From Bacteroidota bacterium (GTDB lineage Bacteria > Bacteroidota > Bacteroidia > Flavobacteriales > Weeksellaceae), in NCBI GenBank assembly GCA_023419095.1, contig JAEZYN010000023.1:1-17288 (forward strand): a stretch of 17,288 nucleotides of DNA. The letters are read 5' to 3'. This document shows, piece by piece, positions 6,142 through 13,704 of the stretch (its first letter is position 1; the number at the start of each line of letters is the position of its first letter). The notes under the pieces were generated by a model. That model saw only the letters and a list, made by a program, of their open reading frames with translations, was not told where the DNA came from and made no database searches. Both the position numbers and the translations under genes were made by a program.

Positions 6142-7923
6142 TTAATAGTGACCTTTCTCCACAAAATGCGCGGCAATTCTTTCGGTAAGTGCTACTACAT
6201 TCGGTTGGTTGGTGTATTTGGTGAATCTTCTCAAGCCTGAAAGCATCATACGCTGCTCATCACCTTCGGCAAATGATATGATGCCTTCCTTGGCAGCGGA
6301 GATGATTTTTTCTGCGGCTTTGTACAGGTTGAGCTGAGCCATGGCCACTTCCACTGAATCTGCCGCGAAATTTTTCTCTGCTCTTAAGATGGCAGATTCG
6401 GCCATGTAAACCTGGTTCAGGATTTCAGATGCGTTCAGCAACAGATGCTGCTGTTTTTCAATATCCATCATGTACTTCTGCAGGGCAGCTCCGGAAACCA
6501 TCAGGAATACCTTCTTCAGGTTGGCGATTACGGCTTTTTCTTCGCTTAACAGTTCAGAATAATCCGGCACTTCGAAAGACGGGATTCCCATCAGCTCTTT
6601 ACTGATGGCCATAGCCGGTGACATCAGGTCTGGCTGACCTTTCATGGCGCGCTTAATCAACATTCCTACCGCAAGAAGACGGTTGATTTCGTTGGTTCCT
6701 TCGTATATACGGCCGATACGTGCATCTCTCCAGGCCGCTTCCATAGGTGCATCTTCGCTGAAGCCCATACCTCCGTAAATCTGTAAACCTTCGTCAGCCG
6801 TTTGCTGCGTAAGATCTGAAACAAAAACTTTAAGGATAGAAGCTTCCACTGCGAATTCTTCCACGCCTTTCAGTTCTGCCTGCTGGTGATCCATGCCGCC
6901 TGCAACCAGTTCGTCAATTTTGTCCTGAACATCTTTTGCTGCACGGTAAGAGCCGGCTTCGGAAACGAAAATTCCGGTTGCCATTTCCGCGATTTTCTTG
7001 CGAACTGCACCAAATGTTGAAATGGAAACACCAAACTGTTTTCTTTCGTTTGCATATTTCACAGCGTGGGCCATAATTCTGCGCTGTCCGTCGAGGTTGG
7101 CTGCAGCAAGCTTGATACGGCCTACGTTAAGTGCATTCAAAGCGATTTTGAAACCGTTGTTTCTTTCACCTAAAAGATTTTCAACCGGCACCTTCATGTC
7201 GTTGAAGAAAACCTGGCGGGTAGAAGAGGAGCGGATGCCCAATTTGTGTTCTTCCTCGCCGAAAGAAAGTCCTTCTGTACCTTCTTTTTCTACGATGAAA
7301 CCCGTGATGTTTTTATCGTCATCAATTTTAGCGAAAACAATGAAAATTTCAGCAAAACCTGCATTTGAAATCCACATTTTCTGGCCGTTGATGATGTAAT
7401 GTTTGCCGTCTTCAGACAGTTTTGCTTTGGTTTTACCAGAGTTTGCATCTGAACCTGCATCCGGCTCTGTCAAACAGTAAGCCCCGAATTTAGTGCCTGT
7501 AGCTAAGTCGGGCAGATATTTGTTTTTTTGCTCTTCAGTACCGTAAAGAAGGATTGGTAAAGTTCCGATTCCGGTGTGTGCACCGAAAGCTGTAGCCAAG
7601 GATCCGTTACCGCCGGAAAGATAGTCGCAGGCAAGCATCGTAGTTACGAAGCCCATCCCGAGACCGCCGTACTGTTCCGGTACGGTAACACCCAGGAAGC
7701 CCATCTCGCCCAGTTTGCGCATGCTTTCTTCCGTCAAAGCGTAATCTTTATTTTCGAATCTCTCGTGATGCGGTACGATTTCGCGGTCGATAAATTCTTT
7801 TGCAGAATCGCGCATCATCTTTTGCTCGTCAGAAAGATCTTCTAAAGTGAAAATCTCCGCAGCAGGTGTTTCCTTGATAAGGAAATCACCGCCGATCAGG
7901 GTTTTTTGAGTTGTATCGCTCAT
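6142..7923 (-). CDS. fadE: Acyl-CoA dehydrogenase FadE (VLCAD-like, long form)
   Basis: An FAD enzyme for the first step of fatty-acid beta-oxidation, oxidising acyl-CoA to trans-2-enoyl-CoA. Length 593 residues, matching the long Bacillus FadE/VLCAD type rather than the 380-residue short form. The N-terminal helical domain covers about 30–145. The middle beta domain contains the FAD/substrate motif YCLTEPDAGSD near 150. The C-terminal domain carries IYGGMGFSEDAPMEAAWRDA and then RIYEGTNEINRLL, with catalytic Glu408. About 150 further residues form the helical tail of the long class. It is the last gene of the fad operon, 111 bp after fadA, with a GTAC-rich inverted repeat in the gap. Electrons would pass to ETF, which is not encoded here. 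Confidence 0.93.
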   Translation of the reverse strand: MSDTTQKTLIGGDFLIKETPAAEIFTLEDLSDEQKMMRDSAKEFIDREIVPHHERFENKDYALTEESMRKLGEMGFLGVTVPEQYGGLGMGFVTTMLACDYLSGGNGSLATAFGAHTGIGTLPILLYGTEEQKNKYLPDLATGTKFGAYCLTEPDAGSDANSGKTKAKLSEDGKHYIINGQKMWISNAGFAEIFIVFAKIDDDKNITGFIVEKEGTEGLSFGEEEHKLGIRSSSTRQVFFNDMKVPVENLLGERNNGFKIALNALNVGRIKLAAANLDGQRRIMAHAVKYANERKQFGVSISTFGAVRKKIAEMATGIFVSEAGSYRAAKDVQDKIDELVAGGMDHQQAELKGVEEFAVEASILKVFVSDLTQQTADEGLQIYGGMGFSEDAPMEAAWRDARIGRIYEGTNEINRLLAVGMLIKRAMKGQPDLMSPAMAISKELMGIPSFEVPDYSELLSEEKAVIANLKKVFLMVSGAALQKYMMDIEKQQHLLLNASEILNQVYMAESAILRAEKNFAADSVEVAMAQLNLYKAAEKIISAAKEGIISFAEGDEQRMMLSGLRRFTKYTNQPNVVALTERIAAHFVEKGHY

Positions 7924-7941
7924 AGCTTTTGTTGTATTTGT

Positions 7942-8027
7942 GTACGATGTACAAAGTACAATGTACGTGAGGTTGATTAAAATTTGTTAAGTTTGTCATC
8001 GTACTTTGTACATGGTACATTGTACAT
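7942..8027. repeat. GTAC-rich inverted repeat between fadA and fadE
   Basis: The left arm 7942–7959 (GTACGATGTACAAAGTAC) is the reverse complement of the right arm 8001–8018 (GTACTTTGTACATGGTAC) with one mismatch in 18. The loop is 41 nt. Further TGTAC words extend both sides (7960–7967 and 8019–8027). Such TGTAC-rich blocks look like dispersed intergenic repeats of Bacteroidota, and they create a spurious reading frame on the minus strand. The element lies inside the operon's longest internal gap and may affect mRNA processing (inference). Confidence 0.7.
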
Positions 8028-8034
8028 TTTTTAA

Positions 8035-9213
8035 TTACAATAATTCGAATATCGAAGCGGCTCCCTGTCCGGTTCCTACGCACATGGTGACCATTCCGTA
8101 TTTATTGCCGCGCCTGCGCATTTCGTCAAGAAGCTGAACGGTGAGTTTGGTACCGGTACAGCCTAAGGGGTGACCAAGCGCGATGGCGCCGCCATTTACG
8201 TTCAGTATTTCCGGATTCAGATCCAGTTCTTTCTGAATTGCCACCGACTGGGAGGCGAATGCTTCATTCAATTCGATCAGTTCGATGTCTTTCAGTTCCA
8301 GACCTGCCTGCTTCAGCGCTTTTGGGATAGCATATACCGGTCCCATGCCCATGATTCGGGGTTCCAGTCCGGCCGCCGCGTAGGAAACCAATCTTGCTTC
8401 AGGTTCCACGCCTAATTCCTTCACCATTTCTTCGCTCATCACGATCACGAATGCCGCGCCGTCTGACATCTGGGAAGAATTTCCGGCAGTTACAGAACCT
8501 CCGTTGGCAAACACAGGGCGGAGTTTAGCCAAACCTTCGAGAGACGTGTCTTTTCGTGGACCTTCATCTACATTGAAATCAAATTTTTTGGTCTGCATCT
8601 TCTGGTTTTCGTCCAGAAAGTTGTATTCCACGGGAATTGGCACGATCTGATTTTTAAATCTGCCTTCTTCGTTGGCTTTTAATGCCTTCATGTGAGATTC
8701 AAAAGCAAACTGATCCTGCTCCTCACGCGAAATTTTGTATTGGTTTGCCACCTCTTCTGCTGTGTAGCCCATTCCCCAGTAATAATCGGGGTTGGATTTC
8801 GCGATATCCGTTTCCGGTACAGGCTTGTAGCCGCCCATTGGAATGTAACTCATGGATTCAGTACCACCAGCGATGATACAGTCGGCCATACCGGCCTGAA
8901 TTTTCGCGGAGGCGATTGCTATCGCTTCGCTCCCGGACGCACAATACCTGTTTACCGTTACCCCCGGAACTTTATCGGTATGAAGACCCATCAGGGAAAT
9001 CAAACGCGCCACATTCAGGCCTTGCTCTGCCTCCGGCATTGCGTTCCCGACGATCAGGTCATCAATCCGGTTCTTGTCGAGTTGCGGTACCGCGGTCATC
9101 AGTTTTTCGATAACAGTAGCGGCCATAACGTCGGGTCTTGTAAATCTTAAGCTGCCTTTCGGCGCCTTTCCGACGGCTGTTCTGAAGCCTTTTATTATGT
9201 ATGCTGTTTTCAT
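8035..9213 (-). CDS. fadA: Acetyl-CoA C-acyltransferase (thiolase) FadA
   Basis: The final beta-oxidation step: cleaves 3-ketoacyl-CoA with CoA to acetyl-CoA and a shortened acyl-CoA. I start at MKTAYIIKGFRTAVGK (9213), giving 392 residues. An ATG 24 bp upstream (9237) would add eight atypical residues and overlaps the repeat-rich gap. The nucleophile is Cys91 in NRYCASGSEAI, the second-half His348 is in GGAIALGHPLGCTG, and the acid/base Cys378 is in CVGTGQGAAS, so the full catalytic set is present. The gene lies between the four-helix-bundle gene and fadE. FadN–FadA–FadE order is the same as in the Bacillus fadNAE operon. Confidence 0.95.
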   Translation of the reverse strand: MKTAYIIKGFRTAVGKAPKGSLRFTRPDVMAATVIEKLMTAVPQLDKNRIDDLIVGNAMPEAEQGLNVARLISLMGLHTDKVPGVTVNRYCASGSEAIAIASAKIQAGMADCIIAGGTESMSYIPMGGYKPVPETDIAKSNPDYYWGMGYTAEEVANQYKISREEQDQFAFESHMKALKANEEGRFKNQIVPIPVEYNFLDENQKMQTKKFDFNVDEGPRKDTSLEGLAKLRPVFANGGSVTAGNSSQMSDGAAFVIVMSEEMVKELGVEPEARLVSYAAAGLEPRIMGMGPVYAIPKALKQAGLELKDIELIELNEAFASQSVAIQKELDLNPEILNVNGGAIALGHPLGCTGTKLTVQLLDEMRRRGNKYGMVTMCVGTGQGAASIFELL

Positions 9214-9237
9214 TTTAGATTTTAGATTATAAGACAA

Positions 9238-9250
9238 GAGATATGAGACT
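9238..9250. repeat. Left inverted repeat flanking the four-helix-bundle gene
   Basis: GAGATATGAGACT here is the imperfect reverse complement of 9658–9671: 12 of 14 aligned positions match, with one mismatch and one gap. The gap also holds GAGAC-like words and a short TTTAGAT duplication (9214–9227) before fadA. Confidence 0.45.
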
Positions 9251-9261
9251 CTTGCGGTTAA

Positions 9262-9618
9262 TTATTTGTTTTTAATGTTTTCCTTGAAGACATAGATCAT
9301 TTTCTGAATCTCTTCCAACTTCTCTAAAAGGGGCCGGTTGATTTCATAAGAAACAAATTCTAACCTTTCAGAGATAATAAGTTGGGTTTGTAATTCGTAC
9401 GCCGAACCATATGCAATATTCAAGAAATGATAAAATTCTTTTTCACTTTGTCGTCCTGCGCCCTCAGCGATGTTTGAAGGAATGGATACCGAAGATCTTT
9501 TGATCTGAGATGATAATCCGTACTTTTCATCCGCAGGCATATTTGCTAAGGCTTTATAAACCTCCACGCACAGTTCAATCGACTCGTTCCATATTTTTAG
9601 TTTCTTAATATTATGCAT
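9262..9618 (-). CDS. Four-helix bundle protein (23S rRNA intervening-sequence protein family)
   Basis: A 118-residue, highly helical protein. The family signature LSSQIKRSSVSIPSNIAEGA lies at about residues 35–55, followed by GRQSEKEFYHFLNIAYGSAY. The N-terminus, KIWNESIELCVEVYKALANM, is the usual first helix. Homologues are encoded in intervening sequences of some 23S rRNA genes and as scattered single genes in Bacteroidota; a related fold serves in diversity-generating retroelements (Avd). The biochemical role is not established. Here it sits between fadN and fadA in the same direction, 57 and 48 bp from them, and inverted repeats lie in both gaps. It has no obvious link to fatty-acid oxidation, so insertion as a mobile or domesticated unit is likely (inference). 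Confidence 0.92.
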   Translation of the reverse strand: MHNIKKLKIWNESIELCVEVYKALANMPADEKYGLSSQIKRSSVSIPSNIAEGAGRQSEKEFYHFLNIAYGSAYELQTQLIISERLEFVSYEINRPLLEKLEEIQKMIYVFKENIKNK

Positions 9619-9657
9619 GGTTCTATGGTTTTTCTGGTTTAAAAATCTCGTGTCTCC

Positions 9658-9671
9658 AGTCTCACATTCTC
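9658..9671. repeat. Right inverted repeat flanking the four-helix-bundle gene
   Basis: AGTCTCACATTCTC pairs with 9238–9250 across the whole gene. Adjacent TCTCGTGTCTCC (9646–9657) has the same GTCTC character, so the right gap mirrors the GAGAC-rich left gap. Confidence 0.45.
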
Positions 9672-9675
9672 CCCT

Positions 9676-12069
9676 CTAATTTCTCAGCGGTTTCCCCTTC
9701 TGCAGCATGTACTGTATTCTTTCCAGAGTTTTTCTTTCGCCGCAAAGCTGAAGGAAGGTTTCCCTTTCAAGGTTCAGTAAATACTGTTCGGTTACTACTG
9801 TAGGTTCAGAGAGATTTCCGCCAACGAGTACATTGGCAAGTTTGTCGGCGATGAGTTTGTCGTGTTCCGATATGTAATTACCCGTCAGCATCTGGTCGGT
9901 ACCTACATAGAACATTCCGAGAGCATCTTTGCCTAAAACCTGCACTTTCTGCTCGATAGGTTGGGTGTATCCGTGTTCAGCCAAACTTAATGCTAGCATC
10001 TTGGCGGTTTTAATCTGGCGGTTTTTGTCGACAACCACAATGTCCTTATGTTCTTCCAGAATGCCCATGTCATATGCTTCATAAGCTGATGTAGCCACTT
10101 TACCCATCGCGATATTCATGAACATATCCCGAAGTCTGTTGTTTTTCACATCATCTTTCTGGAATTCTCTGGATGTGCGTAGTGCAAATTCTTTCGTTCC
10201 GCCACCACCCGGAATTACGCCGACACCGGTTTCTACAAGTCCGATATAAGTTTCAGCAGCTGCAACCACACGGTCGGCATGCATCGTCATCTCGCAACCG
10301 CCTCCTAAGGTCATTCCATGCGGAGCAACTACTACAGGAATTGACGAATAACGGACGCGCATCATGGATTTCTGGAAATAGGCAATGGCCATATTCAGGT
10401 CATCCCAATCCTGCTCAATGGCCATCATCAGGATCATGGCAAGATTGGCACCCACCGAAAAGTTGGCACCCTGATTTCCGATCACGAGACCATCATATTC
10501 CTTTTCAGCCAGGTCTATAGCTCTGTTCAAACCGTCCAGAACTTCACCCCCAAGAGAATTCATCTTGGAACGGATTTCAAAATTGATAATACCGTCACCC
10601 AAATCCTGAATAGCCGATCCTGAATTACTCCAGAGCGTTTTGTTTTTCCTGATATTATCCAGGATGATAAAGGATTCTTTTCCTGGAGTATTTCTGTAAT
10701 CGCCGGAGTTTTGGTCGAAATAAGTACTCAGGCCTTCATCATCAACTTTATAGAAAGTTTCCACATTCTTCACCCAGTCCGAGACTTCGTAGCCCGCTTC
10801 TTTTGCCAGCTCAATCCCTTTCTGTACGCCTACTGCATCCCAGATTTCAAATGGTCCGTTTTCCCAGCCAAAACCGGCGCGCATGGCATCGTCTATTTTG
10901 TAAAGTTCATCCGAAATTTCGGGCACTTTATGGGAAACATAACCGAAGAGCGCGCCCAAAGATTTTCTGTACAGTTCACCTGCTTTGTCTTTTCCTTCAA
11001 TTAAAACCTTAAACCGGTCTATTGGACGGTCGATATTTTTGGTGAGTTCGAGCGTAGGGAAGTTGGTTTTTTCCTGAAGTTCATACTCCATGGTATCCAG
11101 GTTCAGGCCGTGGATCTCTGATTTCCCTTCCGCATTCTTGATCTTCTTGTAGAAGCCCTGCTGAGTTTTAGACCCGAGCCATTTATTATCCACCATTTTC
11201 TGGATGTACTCCGGCAGTTTAAATACATCATTCGAGTTGGAAGCTTCGGTTCCGCTGGCACTTACACCATTGGCGACCATTACCAAAGTATCTAGTCCAA
11301 CAACATCCGCCGTTCTGAAGGTAGCAGATTTTGGTCTTCCGATTACGGGTCCGGTAAGTTTGTCAATATCCGTCACATTCAGGCCTAAACCTTTTACTTC
11401 GTGAAGAAGGTTCATCATGGAGAAAACACCGATTCTATTGGCAATAAATGCCGGGGTATCCTTGGCAAGAACTGTTGTTTTCCCTAGGAATTTCGCACCG
11501 AAATCCATGTAGAATTTCACGATTTCAGGATCGGTATTCGGAGTAGGAATAACCTCCAGTAAAGGAAGATATCTTACCGGATTGAAAAAGTGAGTTCCGG
11601 CGAAGTGTTTTTTGAAATCCTCACTTCTGCCTTCTACCAAATGATGGATTGGAATACCCGAAGTATTGGAAGAGATTAAAGTGCCGGGCTTTCGGAACTG
11701 TTCAATTTTTTCATAAACCGATTTCTTTATGTCGAGTCTTTCAACTACCACTTCAATAATCCAGTCGGTATTTTTAATCTGTTTCAGGTCGTCATCAAAA
11801 TTTCCTACGGTAATCCTGTCGGCAAATTTTGGTGTGTAGAGCAGGGCAGGACTGGCTTTTTTAAGCTTCGCAAAATTTTCTGCTGCAATCCTGTTGCGCA
11901 CGTTCTTGTCTTCCAGCGTGAGGCCTTTTTTCTGTTCCGCTTCACTCAGTTCAACTGGAACGATGTCGAGTAACAGCACCTGCACGCCGATATTGGCAAA
12001 GTGTGCTGCAATACCCGAGCCCATTATTCCTGAACCGAGAACCGTAACGTGTTTGATTCTTCTTTTCAT
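9676..12069 (-). CDS. fadN: Bifunctional 3-hydroxyacyl-CoA dehydrogenase / enoyl-CoA hydratase (FadN-like)
   Basis: A 797-residue enzyme for the middle two steps of beta-oxidation. The NAD-binding domain is first (VTVLGSGIMGSGIAAHF, residues about 8–24), followed by SSNTSGIPI and the conserved FFNPVRYLPLLEVIP. C-terminal dehydrogenase repeats run to about 470. An enoyl-CoA hydratase/isomerase domain covers about 490–700, with oxyanion-hole motifs GANFSVGANL and MTLGGGCEMTM and both expected glutamates (GGGCE and VETGVGVIPGGGG). The domain order is the reverse of E. coli FadB and the same as Bacillus FadN (about 789 residues). It is the second gene of the operon, 49 bp after marR. The N-terminus MKRRIKHVTVLGSG is a natural start. 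Confidence 0.93.
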   Translation of the reverse strand: MKRRIKHVTVLGSGIMGSGIAAHFANIGVQVLLLDIVPVELSEAEQKKGLTLEDKNVRNRIAAENFAKLKKASPALLYTPKFADRITVGNFDDDLKQIKNTDWIIEVVVERLDIKKSVYEKIEQFRKPGTLISSNTSGIPIHHLVEGRSEDFKKHFAGTHFFNPVRYLPLLEVIPTPNTDPEIVKFYMDFGAKFLGKTTVLAKDTPAFIANRIGVFSMMNLLHEVKGLGLNVTDIDKLTGPVIGRPKSATFRTADVVGLDTLVMVANGVSASGTEASNSNDVFKLPEYIQKMVDNKWLGSKTQQGFYKKIKNAEGKSEIHGLNLDTMEYELQEKTNFPTLELTKNIDRPIDRFKVLIEGKDKAGELYRKSLGALFGYVSHKVPEISDELYKIDDAMRAGFGWENGPFEIWDAVGVQKGIELAKEAGYEVSDWVKNVETFYKVDDEGLSTYFDQNSGDYRNTPGKESFIILDNIRKNKTLWSNSGSAIQDLGDGIINFEIRSKMNSLGGEVLDGLNRAIDLAEKEYDGLVIGNQGANFSVGANLAMILMMAIEQDWDDLNMAIAYFQKSMMRVRYSSIPVVVAPHGMTLGGGCEMTMHADRVVAAAETYIGLVETGVGVIPGGGGTKEFALRTSREFQKDDVKNNRLRDMFMNIAMGKVATSAYEAYDMGILEEHKDIVVVDKNRQIKTAKMLALSLAEHGYTQPIEQKVQVLGKDALGMFYVGTDQMLTGNYISEHDKLIADKLANVLVGGNLSEPTVVTEQYLLNLERETFLQLCGERKTLERIQYMLQKGKPLRN

Positions 12070-12118
12070 TACTTTTTTTTAATTATTTTTTTCACAACAG
12101 CATGGGTGGTAAACCGCG

Positions 12119-12571
12119 CTATTTTTTATTATTGAGCTGATTGGCAATCTGCAGGATTTCTCCCATCACTTCTTTGAAAATTTCCAACTTTTCGGTTGGA
12201 ATTTTTTCCATGACCGTTTTATTAAAGTTGAGTACAACTTCTTTTGATAAATTACGGCTGTTCAGTCCTTTATCGGTAAGTTTTATAATGACCTCACGTT
12301 TATCGTGCGTAGTTTTCTCCTTATAAATGTAGCCGTTGTCTTCAAGCAGTTTTATAATTCGAGTGAGAGACGTCGGTTCTATCGCCATTTTAGGTCCCAG
12401 ATTCGTACTTCTGGTGCCATCTTTGGGGTCAATTTTCAGTAGCGTAAGTGCCTGCACGGCAGTTGCATCATAATCCTGAGCCAAATCCGAATACATTTTT
12501 GATACGGCCAGCCATGTAGATTTTAATACTAAATCGATATTATCTACTTTATCATTTATTTTATTTTTCAT
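12119..12571 (-). CDS. MarR-family transcriptional regulator
   Basis: A 150-residue winged-helix regulator. The core is ATAVQALTLLKIDPKDGTRS (about 37–56), then the recognition region MAIEPTSLTRIIKLLEDNGY and the wing IYKEKTTHDKREVIIKLTDK. Helices at both ends form the dimer interface. It is the first gene of the unit marR–fadN–4HB–fadA–fadE. A 26-bp perfect palindrome lies just upstream of its own -7 element, which suggests autorepression and, by read-through, control of the whole fad operon. An acyl-CoA or fatty acid is the likely inducer, by analogy with other beta-oxidation regulators; that is inference. Confidence 0.9.
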   Translation of the reverse strand: MKNKINDKVDNIDLVLKSTWLAVSKMYSDLAQDYDATAVQALTLLKIDPKDGTRSTNLGPKMAIEPTSLTRIIKLLEDNGYIYKEKTTHDKREVIIKLTDKGLNSRNLSKEVVLNFNKTVMEKIPTEKLEIFKEVMGEILQIANQLNNKK

Positions 12572-12592
12572 AGACCTGAATCTTCTTCAAAC

Positions 12593-12600
12593 CAAATATA
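12593..12600 (-). promoter_or_regulatory. -7 element TATATTTG of the marR–fad operon
   Basis: The minus strand reads TATATTTG (consensus TAnnTTTG), 21 bp before the marR start codon. The expected -33 position falls inside the adjacent palindrome, so no separate TTG box is seen. Confidence 0.6.
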
Positions 12601-12605
12601 ACAAA

Positions 12606-12631
12606 AAAATACTATGCATGCATAGTATTTT
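12606..12631. promoter_or_regulatory. 26-bp perfect palindrome, probable MarR operator
   Basis: The half-site AAAATACTATGCA (12606–12618) is followed directly by its exact reverse complement (12619–12631) with no spacer. It lies 5 bp upstream of the -7 element and covers the -33 region, so a bound dimer would block the polymerase. MarR proteins typically bind palindromes of this size. Confidence 0.75.
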
Positions 12632-12715
12632 ACTTTTTCTTATATAATATATTGATTGTCAATTATATAATTAGTATGTTAAACATATTTTTTATTAATT
12701 CAATTTTACTATTTC
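12632..12715. promoter_or_regulatory. AT-rich region upstream of the operator with extra dyads
   Basis: A very AT-rich 84-bp stretch between the ABC ATPase stop and the marR operator. It contains the dyad TATGTT-A-AACATA (12675–12687) and ATTGA-TTG-TCAAT near 12651–12663. These could be further regulator sites or UP-like DNA. No terminator with a clear T run is seen for the ATPase gene. Confidence 0.3.
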
Positions 12716-13657
12716 TTAATTTAAATTACCGCAATGGTAAATTTTATTTAATAATTTGATGATTTCATCAAAATATTCACATTGATAGTTAATTTTTTCA
12801 GTACTCACTGTCCAGAAGCCGTTATCATAAGTAAATTGCGTTGCTGACATATCTACGGAATAATTTTTCTGCAGTAGCGAATACAGCATTTCCTTCTGCA
12901 AAACGGGTGCATCGATTTTTGGTGCCACGAAACCCTGCGCAAGATTAAACAGTTGCGGGTTCAGCAGTTCGTGATGTTTCATTAAAATTTCCTCTGCGAT
13001 GCCGGTGTCGAGTTTACCGTCATGCACAAGCCAGATTTTATCAGCAAATTCTTTCGCTAGGCGCCAGTCGTGTGAGCTGAACAAAATCAGTTTTCGGTGT
13101 TTTTTCGCGAGATCCCGAAGGATTTTAAGAATGTTGATTTTGTTTTTTTCATCCAGATGCGTGGTAGGTTCATCCAGAATGATCATTGGCGAATTTTGTG
13201 CAAGTGCACGCCCGATGAATGCCTTCTGGAGATTTCCGTCTGAAAGGTTGCGCAACGGAAAAGTGGCGTATTTTTCAAGATCCAGATCAGTTATTATCTG
13301 CAAAACATGTCGTTTATCCTCGTTATTTAACTCAAAATAAAACGGATAATGAATGTATTTACCCAACGCGACAAGATCAGTAAGCGTGAAATTGGCTGGT
13401 ATTTCTGCTTTTGAGAAAACCACAGCAATCTGTTCTGCAATCTGTTTGTTGGAAAGCGTTTTGAGATTATTTCCGGCCAGTAAAATTTCGCCGGCCAGCA
13501 ACGGAATTTGGTTTAATACCGATTTCAGCAATGTAGTTTTACCGACACCGTTATTCCCGATGATCAGGCAGATCTCGCCTGTCTGCAAGCTGGCTGAGGC
13601 ATTGCGGACCAAGGGTTTCTGATAACCAAAATCTACGTTTTTTATATTTAAAAACAT
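12716..13657 (-). CDS. ABC transporter ATP-binding protein, FecE/BtuD type, with C-terminal extension
   Basis: The cytoplasmic ATPase partner of the FecCD permease, in a family that imports iron-siderophores, haem or cobalamin. Walker A is GNNGVGKTT (Lys40), Walker B is MIILDEP (Glu163), the D-loop is HLDE and the H-loop is SSHD (His196). Two motifs deviate: the Q-loop position reads AVVFS, with Ser82 where Gln is usual, and the signature is LSDGNLQK (138–145) instead of LSGGQ. Residues about 235–313 are an unassigned C-terminal extension beyond the normal 250–260 length. It starts 47 bp after the permease gene, in the same direction. Confidence 0.88.
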   Translation of the reverse strand: MFLNIKNVDFGYQKPLVRNASASLQTGEICLIIGNNGVGKTTLLKSVLNQIPLLAGEILLAGNNLKTLSNKQIAEQIAVVFSKAEIPANFTLTDLVALGKYIHYPFYFELNNEDKRHVLQIITDLDLEKYATFPLRNLSDGNLQKAFIGRALAQNSPMIILDEPTTHLDEKNKINILKILRDLAKKHRKLILFSSHDWRLAKEFADKIWLVHDGKLDTGIAEEILMKHHELLNPQLFNLAQGFVAPKIDAPVLQKEMLYSLLQKNYSVDMSATQFTYDNGFWTVSTEKINYQCEYFDEIIKLLNKIYHCGNLN

Positions 13658-13704
13658 ATTTGTTGCGATAGTTTAAATGCGGCCTGCTCTAGAAATGTTA
13701 AAAA

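Noticed and set aside
7886..8083. Open frame of 65 codons on the minus strand between fadA and fadE
   Set aside because: It reads through the GTAC-rich inverted repeat and overlaps the ends of both fad genes; its His/Tyr/Val-rich product comes from the TGTAC repeats.
8170..9150. Antisense frames opposite fadA, one of 152 codons
   Set aside because: FadA has all catalytic residues and the reverse frames show low-quality, Cys/Arg/Ser-rich sequence.
12640..12665. A sigma70-like TTGACA on the minus strand upstream of marR
   Set aside because: The next TATAAG lies only 12 bp away, and the organism's other promoters follow the TAnnTTTG type.
12723..12745. Terminator hairpin at the end of the ABC ATPase gene
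   Set aside because: The perfect stem is only five bp (TTACC/GGTAA), it lies within the coding end, and no distinct T run follows.
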